Source of the DNA: Streptomyces piniterrae
GTDB lineage: Bacteria > Actinomycetota > Actinomycetes > Streptomycetales > Streptomycetaceae
Length of the DNA stretch: 64,000 nucleotides
Direction: 5' to 3'
NCBI RefSeq assembly: GCF_005048155.1
Contig: NZ_SUMB01000001.1
Location: forward strand, 558,001-622,000
Position 1 is the first letter of the stretch, and each line of letters starts with the position of its first letter. The notes beneath the pieces are model-generated. The model was not told where the DNA came from and made no database searches. It was given only the letters and a program-made list of their open reading frames with translations. The translations under genes were made by a program, and so were the position numbers. This document shows positions 1 through 8,591 of the stretch, in pieces.

Positions 1-228
1 GATCATGTGCCATATCTCGGGTACGGACCGCTGGGCCGCCTCCCAGGTCGCGGCCTCGTCCCGCCACAGGGCGCCCTGCCGGGGCAGGCCCCACAGGCCC
101 AGCGCGAGCGCGAGCAGCGCGGGCGCCCCGGGAACCACCCAGCCCGGCAGGCGGTGCGCTCCGACGGGGGCCCGGGCGGCCCCGCGTCCGGTGACGGGAG
201 TGGCTCCGGAATCGAGATCAAGAGACAT
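1..228 (-). CDS. Membrane glycosyltransferase, family 39-like (5' part only)
   Basis: Only the first 76 codons are inside the window; the gene runs off the left edge. The ATG at 228 opens a frame that stays open to base 1. After a short basic N-terminus there is one hydrophobic segment (about residues 30-50) followed by ALWRDEAATWEAAQRSVPEI. The WRDEAATW stretch resembles the first extracytoplasmic loop of GT39/PMT-like integral membrane glycosyltransferases, where the acidic residue is catalytic. The gene is divergent from the SpoIIE phosphatase gene, with about 200 bases between them for both promoters. The family call rests on this short motif; function and sugar donor cannot be told. Confidence 0.6.
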   Translation of the reverse strand, partial: MSLDLDSGATPVTGRGAARAPVGAHRLPGWVVPGAPALLALALGLWGLPRQGALWRDEAATWEAAQRSVPEIWHMI

Positions 229-426
229 GGTGCGAACTATATATGCGACGTATACATTGGGCGCATAGATGTGCTTTTGTCCCGATGGGCGGCTCCCGGC
301 CACCGCGTCGGGCCCGCCGGTCGCCGCTCGCCTCCGCCCCGCCCGCCCGCCGAAGTGTCCGCAGCTGAGCGACGAGCGCAGAATTGAGAGAGCTGTTCCG
401 CAAGAGGGCTGCCGAAGGGGAGGCCG

Positions 427-2493
427 GTGCCGTCAGATCGGCCGAGTGACGGGAAGGCTCGTGGTCCGCTCTGGTCCGAGCCCGGCTCCCTGCTGGAGCA
501 CGTGCCCGTCGCCGTATTCGGCATCGACGACGACAACCGGATCTGCTACTGGGGCCCCGGCGCCCAGGACCTCTTCGGATACGACGCCGCCGAGGTGCTG
601 TCGAAGCCCAGCGCCGTCCTCTTCGCGAGGCCCCCCGAAGACGGTCCCGACGTCGGCTCCCGCCTGGCCGAGCGGGGCCGGGCCGAGGGGTACTGGCGGG
701 GCCGCCTGTCCGCCGCGCATCAGGACGGCACGGTCTTCCCCTGCGGGTTCCGGGTCTTCCCGGTGACCGGCCCCGAGGGGCACTCGGTGGTCATGGCCCT
801 GGCGAGCCGCAGCGACGAGCTGGACCGGGTGAAGACCAACCTCGCCTTCCTCGACGCGCTCTTCGAGACCTGCCCGATCGGCCTGGCCATGCTCGACGAG
901 GACCTGCGCTACCGCCACCTCAACCAGGCCCTCGCCGAGATGAACGGGCTCCCCATCGAGGAACACCTGGGTCGGCGCATCACGGAGATCATGATCGCCT
1001 CGGACAGCGGCGAGTACGAGCGCATGCTGCGCTCCGTCGCCGTGGAGGGCAAGCCCGTCGCCGGGGTGCTGGTGGGCACCCGCACCCGCGGCCACCCGGA
1101 CCGGGACAAGGTGCTGTCGGTGAGCTTCTTCCCGCTCACCCAGGCGGTCGGCACCCTCCCCGGAGTGGGCGGCCTGGTGGTGGATGTGACCGACCGGGAG
1201 CAGGCCATCGTGGAGGCGACCGCCACCCGTCAGCGGCTTGCCCTGCTCAACCGGGCCTCCGCCCGGATCGGCACCACCCTGGACGTGGCCGCCACCGCCG
1301 AGGAACTGGTCGCCGCCGCGGTTCCGGACTTCTCCGACGGAGCCGTGGTCGAGCTCGTGGAATGGATGGACGAGCATGCGCCGTTCGACCCCGCGCTGCC
1401 GGTGATCACCCGCCGCATCGCCTCCGGCACCATCCTGCCTCCTCCGGCCACGGACCTGGTGAGCGGACCGGAAGTCGTGCACTACCCACCGGGCTCCGCC
1501 ATCCACCAGATGCTCCGCACCGGCCGGCCGATCTCCGTGCCGGTCAACGAGGAGTTCATGGTGCGGACGATCCTGGACGACACCCGCGCCCGGCTGATGG
1601 CCGACAGCGGTCTGACCCATCTCCTCCTCGCCCCGCTCATCGCCCGCGGAACCGTCCAGGGACTCGCCACCTTCGGCCGGTCCGCGGCCCGCCCGACCTT
1701 CACCGAGCAGGACCTCGACCTGGCCGGCGAGCTCGCCTCCCGTGCCGCGCTGTGCCTGGACAACGCGCGCCTTTACAGCCGCGAGCGGAACATCGCGCTC
1801 ACCCTCCAACGGGCGCTGCTCCCCAGCTCGTTGGCGACCAGCCCGTACCTGCGCATCGCACACCGCTACCTGCCCGGCGGCCGGGTCACCGAGGTCGGCG
1901 GCGACTGGTACGACGTGATCGCCCTGCCCGAAAACCGGGTGGCACTGGTCGTCGGCGACGTCATGGGGCACGGCGTCTCGGCCGCCGCGGCGATGGGCAG
2001 GCTGCGTATCACCGCCAAGACGCTGGCCCGGCACGACCAGGCACCGGACCAACTGCTCGTCGAACTCGACAACTGCTCCCAAGAGGCCGGCATCGAACTC
2101 GCGACCTGCCTCTACGTCCGCTACGACCCCGCCACCGGACACACCCTGATCGCCAGCGCCGGCCACCCGCCGCCCCTCGTCCGCCACCCGGACGGCCGGA
2201 TCGAGCTCATCGACGAAGTCCTCGGCGTCCCGCTCGGCGTCGGCGGCTCGCCTTTCCGCACGACGGCGATCGACCTGCCCGACGACGCCACTCTCGTCCT
2301 GTACACCGACGGCCTCATCGAGGCGCGGGGCCACGACATCGACGAGGGTCTGAACGCCCTTCGCGCGGAACTGGGCCGGAGCTCCGACTCGTTGGAGGAC
2401 GCGGCGGACCGTATCCTCGCCCGCCTCGTGCCGAGCTCCCCGGCCGATGACACGGTCCTGCTCCTTGCCCGGGTGCGCCGGCTGGGGGAGTGA
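427..2493 (+). CDS. PAS-PAS-GAF-SpoIIE (PP2C-type) phosphatase
   Basis: A 688-residue soluble sensor phosphatase starting at GTG. Two PAS domains (about 20-130 and 140-265; note IRYRHLNQALAEMNG-type core) are followed by a GAF domain (about 275-450) and a C-terminal SpoIIE/PP2C_SIG domain (about 465-685). The phosphatase metal-binding signatures are visible: GGDWYDV, GDVMGHG, YTDGLIE and the terminal ADDTVLLLARV. Such proteins are common in Streptomyces and dephosphorylate anti-anti-sigma factors or act in related partner-switching. No anti-sigma kinase domain is fused and no sigma partner is adjacent. It converges on the phosphonate operon with only 44 bases between the stop codons; a link between them is not indicated. 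Confidence 0.9.
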   Translation: MPSDRPSDGKARGPLWSEPGSLLEHVPVAVFGIDDDNRICYWGPGAQDLFGYDAAEVLSKPSAVLFARPPEDGPDVGSRLAERGRAEGYWRGRLSAAHQDGTVFPCGFRVFPVTGPEGHSVVMALASRSDELDRVKTNLAFLDALFETCPIGLAMLDEDLRYRHLNQALAEMNGLPIEEHLGRRITEIMIASDSGEYERMLRSVAVEGKPVAGVLVGTRTRGHPDRDKVLSVSFFPLTQAVGTLPGVGGLVVDVTDREQAIVEATATRQRLALLNRASARIGTTLDVAATAEELVAAAVPDFSDGAVVELVEWMDEHAPFDPALPVITRRIASGTILPPPATDLVSGPEVVHYPPGSAIHQMLRTGRPISVPVNEEFMVRTILDDTRARLMADSGLTHLLLAPLIARGTVQGLATFGRSAARPTFTEQDLDLAGELASRAALCLDNARLYSRERNIALTLQRALLPSSLATSPYLRIAHRYLPGGRVTEVGGDWYDVIALPENRVALVVGDVMGHGVSAAAAMGRLRITAKTLARHDQAPDQLLVELDNCSQEAGIELATCLYVRYDPATGHTLIASAGHPPPLVRHPDGRIELIDEVLGVPLGVGGSPFRTTAIDLPDDATLVLYTDGLIEARGHDIDEGLNALRAELGRSSDSLEDAADRILARLVPSSPADDTVLLLARVRRLGE

Positions 2494-2537
2494 CCGCCGC
2501 CCCTCCACGTAGCCGTCCGCCCACGTCCCGCGTGCCG

Positions 2538-3611
2538 TTACCCGAAGGGGTCCATCGCGTCGGCGAACCCGCCGTGTTCCGCCACGGCCATCCCCTGTGA
2601 GTACCCGATATCGGCGGCTTCCAGAGCAGCCGCGACCGCGGGCGAGGGACGGACGCAGGCGAGGTAGTCGATGCCGTCGGGCAGTCGCAGCAACTCCGGG
2701 GCGGCGAGCGGCAATCCGGTCGCCCGGTTCGTAGCGGAAATCCGCTCGGTGATATCGCTCCAGTACCCCGCCATCTTCGCCCCGCCTACGACACCGGTGA
2801 CGCCGAGCAGGGCGAGCAGCGCGATATTCGAGGAATTGTCGAAGACGAATGCCTCCGCGACGGTCTCCGACTCCTCGAGCCTGCCTGTGCCGTTGATTCT
2901 CCGGGCGCCGGTCCGCCTGCCGAGCAGGCTCGACAACCACCGTTCGTACGCGGTGGGTTCGTGGGAGGCCGCGCCCGGATGCGTCGCGCCCGGATGTCGC
3001 TCACGGAAGAACGCCACCAGCAGGTCGAGCGGCAGGTACAGGGTCCGACCGGGCTCGGCAAGACCGGCCGCGCGCTCGACCGCCGACATCACCAGCATGT
3101 AGGAGACGGCACGGTTGGCCCCGCGCAGCGCGCTTTCCCCGGCTCGGCGGTCAACGCCGTGCGCACGCCCGGGAATACCGCCCAGGGGGCCTTGGCTGGC
3201 GACGACCACATGCTTGGCTTTTTTGTTCCGGGTGAAGAGCGTCTCCCGGGTCAGCTGCTTTTCCTCGTCGAGAAACCACCACGCATAGGGCCGCCAGCCC
3301 AGGTCCGAGAAGTTCACATGCGTCAGTACGACCCGCAGATGAAAGGCCGACGGGTCCGCCCGCTGCACATGCCGCACGAACCAGGAGACCCCGACCCGCG
3401 GAAAGAACACATTGGGGCTGGCGTGCGGGAGGCTGACCACCACCTGGCGTGCCTCCTCGAAGGCCCGTAGGCCGTCGTCATCCAGGCCAAGGGCGGTGAG
3501 TGCGTCCGGCCCCGTGCCGTCACCGGCACACTCGTCGTCGACGAGCGTCCTCCGCCTCTCCCGCAGCCAGGCCACGAAATCAGCTCGGACGTGCGTGGTG
3601 TCGAAGGCCAT
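2538..3611 (-). CDS. Unrecognised 357-aa protein, last gene of the phosphonate operon
   Basis: I do not recognise the family. The start at 3611 (MAFDTTHVRADFVAWLRERR) is preferred over an upstream in-frame start because GGAGGGAG sits just before it. The protein looks soluble and cytoplasmic with no signal peptide or clear membrane helix. It is rich in aromatic and charged residues: RPYAWWFLDEEKQLTRETL in the N-terminal half, DNSSNIALLALLG in the C-terminal half. It lies 58 bases after the exporter and is the tenth co-directional gene from the phosphonomethylmalate synthase. An enzyme for a late tailoring or coupling step, or an immunity factor, would both fit; neither is shown by sequence. 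Confidence 0.75.
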   Translation of the reverse strand: MAFDTTHVRADFVAWLRERRRTLVDDECAGDGTGPDALTALGLDDDGLRAFEEARQVVVSLPHASPNVFFPRVGVSWFVRHVQRADPSAFHLRVVLTHVNFSDLGWRPYAWWFLDEEKQLTRETLFTRNKKAKHVVVASQGPLGGIPGRAHGVDRRAGESALRGANRAVSYMLVMSAVERAAGLAEPGRTLYLPLDLLVAFFRERHPGATHPGAASHEPTAYERWLSSLLGRRTGARRINGTGRLEESETVAEAFVFDNSSNIALLALLGVTGVVGGAKMAGYWSDITERISATNRATGLPLAAPELLRLPDGIDYLACVRPSPAVAAALEAADIGYSQGMAVAEHGGFADAMDPFG

Positions 3612-3669
3612 TGCGCTGTCTCCCTCCGGAGGGTTGCCGTGCGGTCGTTGCGGTTGATGCCGTCGCCTG

Positions 3670-4938
3670 TCAGTCGTCCAGTGCCGTGGCGATGTGCCGT
3701 TCGGGCCGCATGACCAGCCACACCACCGTGAACAGCGCCGTGGAGGCGGCGAGCACGGCATAGGGGACGGTGATCCCGTACAGCCCGGCGAGGGTTCCCG
3801 CGGCAAGTGCGAAACCCGCCTTGGCCAGCGACGCCACCACGTTGCGGACGATCGCGAACTGACCGACCTCGTGATCCTGCGGCACCTGGTTCGTCAGCAC
3901 CTGCATGGTGATCACATGGCAGGTGGCGACGAGCGAGAGGAGGAAGGCGATGACGGCCACCCCGTACGCGAGGTCGAGCAGGCCCAGTGCCGGCGCCAGT
4001 ACGGTCGCCACCGGCAGCGCCCAGCGCAGCACCCGTCTCGATCCGACCAGGCCCGTCGACAGCACGATGCCGGCGAGGAAACCACCCGCGCTGGTCACGA
4101 TGTTCAGCAGCGCGTAGTACGAGGGCTGGCCCGGCGAGACGCTCTTCGCCAGCGGAACCAGCAGCGTGCTCAGGAACGGCAGCGCGCCGCTGCTGGGGAC
4201 GGAGAAGAGGAGGACCGTCACCAGGCCGCGGTTCCACCGGATGGCCTGCGGTTTCCTGGTGGCAGGCGAGGGCGCCTCCGCGGCCCCGCCACTGCTCGCG
4301 GCCGCACCGCCCGGGTACCCCTTGGTCCCGAGCGCCAGGGAACCGGCACTGGCGGCATAGGAGAGCGCGGCACAGAGCAGCCCCGCGGTGATCCAGCCCT
4401 GCGCGAGGGCCATACCGGCCAGCCCCGTGCCGATGACCTGCCCGATCAGCGAGGCGGACTGGGAGGCGGCCAGCAGGCGCTTGGCGTCCTCTTTGCCGAA
4501 CGCACCCCGGACCAGCCGGTTCAGGGCCGCCTTGTTGAACATCTTCGCAAAGGACAGCACGATCTGGCTGGCCGCGATGACCGTGATGGAGAGCGGGATG
4601 TTGTCACCGGTGGAGAAATGCTGGATCGCCAGGAGCAGGGAGACCAGGGACAACGTCAGATTGGTGCTGCGCGCCACCACGTTCGCGCGGCCACGGTCGG
4701 CGAACCTCTTGAACAGCAGTCCGGCCACCGCGGCGGGCAGATAGCTCAGCACCACCATCACGCCGATGAGGAACGCATTGCTCGTCAACGCATAGGTGAG
4801 CCAGAGCAGCACGGCGTTCTGCCCGCCCTCGGCAAAGGACGAGAGCGTGTAGAAGAGTGTGAAGAACAGCCGTGAATTCCGGCGAGGGGGAGAGGGGGAG
4901 GGCGGGTGCAGCTGTTTCGGTGGCGTGGAGGACAGCAT
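3670..4938 (-). CDS. MFS transporter, probable phosphonate product exporter
   Basis: A 422-residue polytopic membrane protein with about 12 hydrophobic segments, a proline-rich cytoplasmic N-terminus and a long polar loop in the middle (around residues 205-235, rich in Gly/Ala/Ser). The layout is that of the major facilitator superfamily. It begins 49 bases after the ATP-grasp gene stop, so it should be on the same transcript. Within an operon for a phosphonate its likely job is export of the product and self-protection. The substrate is inferred from context only. Confidence 0.85.
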   Translation of the reverse strand: MLSSTPPKQLHPPSPSPPRRNSRLFFTLFYTLSSFAEGGQNAVLLWLTYALTSNAFLIGVMVVLSYLPAAVAGLLFKRFADRGRANVVARSTNLTLSLVSLLLAIQHFSTGDNIPLSITVIAASQIVLSFAKMFNKAALNRLVRGAFGKEDAKRLLAASQSASLIGQVIGTGLAGMALAQGWITAGLLCAALSYAASAGSLALGTKGYPGGAAASSGGAAEAPSPATRKPQAIRWNRGLVTVLLFSVPSSGALPFLSTLLVPLAKSVSPGQPSYYALLNIVTSAGGFLAGIVLSTGLVGSRRVLRWALPVATVLAPALGLLDLAYGVAVIAFLLSLVATCHVITMQVLTNQVPQDHEVGQFAIVRNVVASLAKAGFALAAGTLAGLYGITVPYAVLAASTALFTVVWLVMRPERHIATALDD

Positions 4939-4987
4939 GGGAAGACCTGTCGTGATCGGAAGGAAGTCGTGCGCCCCTCATGGGGAG

Positions 4988-6175
4988 TTACGAGGCGGGT
5001 AGGCGGGAGAGGCGTTCGATGTTCGCCACCGTCTCGCGCACGGCCCGCACATCGGCGAGAGTGAAGAACGCGAACTGGGCGAAGCCGCAGGAACTTCCCA
5101 GCCTGACTTCCGTCTCGGCGCTCGGGCTTCCCTGGGTGACTCTTATGACGCCGGGCAGTGCGAGCAGTTCGGCCGCCGCGGGAATGCGACGTTCGCTCCC
5201 CGGGGCGGACGCGACCACCTTGATGACTCCGCATATGTCCCGCGGCCCGGCCCCCAGCGGTGGCCGGACGCCGGACGGCTTCTCCAACTGGAGCCGCACA
5301 TACTCGTCCCAGAGATCGACGTCGTGGAAGTGCCGTAGCGAATCGGCGATTCCGCCTCCCGCCGGACGCAGACCGATCTCGTTGAACAGCAAGGTGCCGT
5401 CCGTTTCCAGCAGTTCGAGATGGAACACGAAATCGGGGATGCCGAGGGCGGCGGTGATCCGTCCGGCCGCCTCCAGTGCGGGCGTATGGCGCGGATCGTC
5501 CAGCGGCAGATGCATACTGACCCGGGTGCTGCCCACGGCGCTCAGCACCGGCCGGTCGTACACCGATGCCAGTGCCACCCGGAGTTCGCCATCCCGCACC
5601 ACGCCGTCGACATGCAATTCGGCATCGGCGTCGATGGCCTCCTCGACGAGAAACAGTTCGGTGCCCTCGGCGGCCAGGCTCAGCGCCTCGTCGACGGGAA
5701 TCCGCCGCACGCCCTTGCAGGAGGAGCCCGTCAGCGGTTTCACCACCACTTCAGCGGGGAGCGCGAGCCGCCCGCCGGCCGCGGCGAAATCGCCGGAGAG
5801 CCAGCAGCGCGGGGCGGGAAAGGCTGCCTTCCCGACCCGCTGCTTCATCCGCCACTTGTTGGTGGCCACCAGCGCCTGGTCGTATCCCATTCCGGGGAGT
5901 CCGTACCGGCTGCGCAGGAAAGCGGCGAATCCGAGATTGCTCTCCGAGGTGGCCAGAATGTGCTGAAAGGGCCGTCTGGCCATGAGCCGGTCGGTGATCT
6001 CCAGTGTTTTCCGGTGATGGTCGAAGGACGGGACGGTGACCTCCGGGTCGCCTTCATCGGCCACCCGGAGGTCCAGGAACTCGATCTCGTCGGCGAACCT
6101 GGCGCGGGCCGCTTCGAACAGCGGCTTCCGGCTGCTGAGTACGAGGGCGCGGGCGTCAGACACGGCCGGTCTCAT
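4988..6175 (-). CDS. ATP-grasp ligase 1 (phosphonate operon)
   Basis: A 395-residue ATP-grasp enzyme. The N-terminal substrate domain (about 1-100) is followed by the ATP-binding half with VVKPLTGSSCKGV (glycine-rich, Lys contacting ATP) and the C-terminal half with LFLVEEAIDADAELHVDG and the Mg-binding end LLFNEIGLRPAGGG. Relatives such as BacD, DdaF and RhiM join a carboxylate to an amine through an acyl phosphate. Its start overlaps the preceding ATP-grasp gene by 20 bases, so the two are probably translationally coupled and used together. In this operon it would couple a phosphonate amino acid or phosphono-carboxylate with an amino acid. The substrate is not readable from sequence. Confidence 0.85.
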   Translation of the reverse strand: MRPAVSDARALVLSSRKPLFEAARARFADEIEFLDLRVADEGDPEVTVPSFDHHRKTLEITDRLMARRPFQHILATSESNLGFAAFLRSRYGLPGMGYDQALVATNKWRMKQRVGKAAFPAPRCWLSGDFAAAGGRLALPAEVVVKPLTGSSCKGVRRIPVDEALSLAAEGTELFLVEEAIDADAELHVDGVVRDGELRVALASVYDRPVLSAVGSTRVSMHLPLDDPRHTPALEAAGRITAALGIPDFVFHLELLETDGTLLFNEIGLRPAGGGIADSLRHFHDVDLWDEYVRLQLEKPSGVRPPLGAGPRDICGVIKVVASAPGSERRIPAAAELLALPGVIRVTQGSPSAETEVRLGSSCGFAQFAFFTLADVRAVRETVANIERLSRLPAS

Positions 6176-7322
6176 TGAACGAAGCCATCCGCGCGATCAG
6201 TTCACTCAATTGCGCATTGTCGGGAGCGGAGACGAAGGCATGGCCGACCCGGCCGTACATACCGGCAGGGCCTCTGCCGTGGTCCGGATAGTCCAGCTCG
6301 TGGAACGGGAAGTGCTCGGCGAAGTCGGCTCGGGTCAGCTCGATTCCGTCGAATCGCCGCAGATAGACGCAGGCGTAGTATTCCTCGGGTGTTTTTGGCA
6401 CCAGCGTCGCCGACGGGTCCTCGCCGAGCGCCAGGCTCACCGAGGCGTCGTACAGGTTGACGCCGTGGGTCAGCTCGACGATCTCGGGCATATGGGTGCC
6501 GGAAACGCGCAGCGCGCACTCGCCGAACACCAGATTCCCGCCGCGCACATAGGCTTCCAGGTGGAAGACGCAGTCCGGTGCGTCGAGCCCTTTCAGCGCC
6601 TGCTCGGCCAGTTCCGTCGCACCGTCCAGAACGCCGGCGTTCTCCGCCCTCGACAGAACCTGGGTGGCCAGGACCACACCGTCGTTCCATTTCATCGGCG
6701 GCTCGTTGTACTGGGCGACCGAATTCCACAGCACTCGGCCGCCGTACCACACACCATCGATATGGATCTCCCGGCCGTGCACAAAGGACTCCGCCACACA
6801 GGCGATGTCCGAGCCGCCCAGATGCGGCTCCAGGTGCCGGGTGAACTCCTGTTCCGAGCCGACGGCGACGGTGCCGACCGCGCCCGCCCCGTTGGCCGGT
6901 TTGACGATGAACGGCGTCCCGAGCGCGGCGGCCAACTCGCCGTAGGAAGTGGCCGAGTCGATGGGCCGGCAGCGCGCCCGCTCGACGCCGGCCGGCAGTG
7001 CGGACTTCTGGAGGTACTTGTCGCGGAAGCGCAGCGCCCCGGCGTAGTCCCGGTTTCCGGGAAGCCCCAGATGCTCGCGGAGCAGCGCCGCGGTGAAGAC
7101 ACCCCGGTCGTGGCCGGTGACCACGCCGACGACATCCGGAATGTCGGCGATCAGCACCGCCCGGAGAATTTCCTGCGCGTTCTCCAGGTCGCCGATCTTC
7201 ATATACCGGGTTCCGGCGAGCGCCTTCTTGTGTTTCGCGACCACATGGAACGCGTTCAGGCCCCGGCGTTCGATGGCCTCCGCCAGGCCCTTCCGGTACC
7301 CGAGGACGATCACCGTGCCCAT
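6156..7322 (-). CDS. ATP-grasp ligase 2 (phosphonate operon)
   Basis: A 388-residue ATP-grasp enzyme, clearly different in sequence from its neighbour. It starts with a Rossmann-like pre-domain (MGTVIVLGYRKGLAEAIERR) and has the ATP-binding FIVKPANGAGAVGT, the ESFVHGREIHIDGVW strand and the catalytic metal-binding region FGECALRVSGTHMP, where the usual N-E-N/R set appears as E..R. It overlaps the GNAT gene by 13 bases and the next ATP-grasp gene by 20 bases. Together the pair could build two amide bonds, as expected for a tripeptide-type phosphonopeptide, or the second could act on a different carboxylate. This is inference. Confidence 0.85.
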   Translation of the reverse strand: MGTVIVLGYRKGLAEAIERRGLNAFHVVAKHKKALAGTRYMKIGDLENAQEILRAVLIADIPDVVGVVTGHDRGVFTAALLREHLGLPGNRDYAGALRFRDKYLQKSALPAGVERARCRPIDSATSYGELAAALGTPFIVKPANGAGAVGTVAVGSEQEFTRHLEPHLGGSDIACVAESFVHGREIHIDGVWYGGRVLWNSVAQYNEPPMKWNDGVVLATQVLSRAENAGVLDGATELAEQALKGLDAPDCVFHLEAYVRGGNLVFGECALRVSGTHMPEIVELTHGVNLYDASVSLALGEDPSATLVPKTPEEYYACVYLRRFDGIELTRADFAEHFPFHELDYPDHGRGPAGMYGRVGHAFVSAPDNAQLSELIARMASFNETGRV

Positions 7323-7819
7323 GAGTGCGCCTCCAGTCCTAACTCATATACGTCGTGGGTGTCCGGCAGGAACGGCGCACCGCGCCGGAACCCCCACTTC
7401 TCGAAAAACGCGATGTTGCGGGTCAGCGTCCGCCGCAGCACGATCTGTACCTCCTGGCAGCCGCGCGCACGCGCCCGGCGGAGCACCTCGTCCACCAGCG
7501 CCGAGCCATGGCCGCGGCGCCGGTGTCCGGGCATCGTCGCCAGAAAACTGAAGGTGTGCGGGCCGTTGTCCGGATAGTGCTTCACACAGCTGGTCAGCCG
7601 GCCCTCGTGCCGCAGGACCAGCCAGCTGGAGAGGTCCCGGCGAATGGCATCCGGGCTCTGTTTCAGCGCCGTGGGGCGGAATTCCGTGGTGAACGGTGCG
7701 TACGCGGCGGCCAGCACGGCGAGGATCTCCGGAACGTCCGCCTCCGCCGCGTCGGCCACGGTGATTCCGGTGTCCGCGTCGGCCACGGTCATATCGATAT
7801 CAGCATCGGCCATGGTCAT
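7310..7819 (-). CDS. GNAT-family N-acetyltransferase
   Basis: A 169-residue GNAT enzyme with the acetyl-CoA loop in FLATMPGHRRRGHGSALVDE (R/Q-x-x-G-x-G/A motif) and the C-terminal AFFEKWGFRRGAPF motif. Its start overlaps the methyltransferase stop as ATGA. The first 25 residues are a degenerate 9-residue repeat (MTMADADID, MTVADADTG, ITVADA), so the true start could be any of the repeated Met/Val codons. Codon 160 is TTA. In phosphinothricin and related clusters an N-acetyltransferase gives self-resistance and protects intermediates; the same role is plausible here but not shown. A tailoring acyltransferase such as the FR-900098 N-acetyltransferase is the alternative. Confidence 0.85.
   Translation of the reverse strand: MTMADADIDMTVADADTGITVADAAEADVPEILAVLAAAYAPFTTEFRPTALKQSPDAIRRDLSSWLVLRHEGRLTSCVKHYPDNGPHTFSFLATMPGHRRRGHGSALVDEVLRRARARGCQEVQIVLRRTLTRNIAFFEKWGFRRGAPFLPDTHDVYELGLEAHSWAR
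7738..7819 (-). repeat. 27-bp degenerate tandem repeat at the start of the GNAT gene
   Basis: Reading on the minus strand from 7819, two units of 27 bases and most of a third encode MTMADADID / MTVADADTG / ITVADA. Units one and two both begin with ATGACC, so each carries a possible start codon. It looks like a recent local duplication of the translation start. Confidence 0.7.
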
Positions 7820-8586
7820 GTCGGCGTCCGGGCGGTGAAGAGTTCGCTGTGGTACGGAAGGGCGACCGCGCCGTCCCGGGCATGGGAGTCGACCAGAGCC
7901 ATCAGCCGGTCCAGAAACACCTCACCGTGCGCGGCCAGGCCGCGCTGCACCTGCGTCGAGGACTTCGCCATGCCGATGAAATCCTCTGCCGCCATGGACC
8001 GGCTCCAGTCTGCCGTCGCCACCTCGACGGCGCCGCCACCGGGCGCGAAGACCTCCCGGAGCTCGGCGGCGAAATCGAAGGAGCGGTAGTGCCGGCTGTA
8101 TCCCGGGCTGAGTTCCTCCAGAAGCCCCTCGTACGCGTCCAGGAACGCGCTCGCGGAGAAATCCCGGTTGTTCTGCAGAATCGCGACCACACCACCGGGG
8201 TTCAGGCATTCCCTGGCCGCGCGCAGGAAACGCGGACGGTCCATCCACTGGAAGGACTGGGCGGCGACGATCAGATCGACTCCGGACGCGCCCTCCATGA
8301 AGGGCTCGGCCTCGCCGACCGACCAGGTCACCTCGGGGAACTTGGACCGTCCCCTCGCCACCATGCCGGACGACACATCGACCGCGGCGTACCGGCAGTC
8401 CTCGCCGAGCAGCGGAACGAGCCCCTCCAGGGCGATGCCCGTGCCCGCTCCGGCATCGACGACATACGGCCGCCGCCGGTGCGACACCAACGCGGCGATC
8501 TTCCCCAGCAGCTCGTCGGGATAGCGGGGCCGATAACGCTCGTAGTCCTCGGAGAGCGCGTCGAATTTCTGCTGCTTCGCTGCCAT
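7816..8586 (-). CDS. Class I SAM-dependent methyltransferase
   Basis: A 256-residue methyltransferase. The start MAAKQQKFDALSEDYERYRP at 8586 is preceded by GGTGAGGA and lies 5 bases after the monooxygenase stop. A longer upstream reading is a shadow of the previous gene. The SAM-binding motif I is VVDAGAGTGIALEG, motif II is CRYAAVDVSSGM, and VDLIVAAQSFQWMD matches the acidic loop and post-motif region of ubiE-like enzymes. Methyltransferases in phosphonate pathways methylate the phosphonate oxygen, an amine or a carboxylate. The protein is soluble; its position between the monooxygenase and the acetyltransferase suggests a tailoring step. Confidence 0.88.
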   Translation of the reverse strand: MAAKQQKFDALSEDYERYRPRYPDELLGKIAALVSHRRRPYVVDAGAGTGIALEGLVPLLGEDCRYAAVDVSSGMVARGRSKFPEVTWSVGEAEPFMEGASGVDLIVAAQSFQWMDRPRFLRAARECLNPGGVVAILQNNRDFSASAFLDAYEGLLEELSPGYSRHYRSFDFAAELREVFAPGGGAVEVATADWSRSMAAEDFIGMAKSSTQVQRGLAAHGEVFLDRLMALVDSHARDGAVALPYHSELFTARTPT

Positions 8587-8591
8587 GGTCC

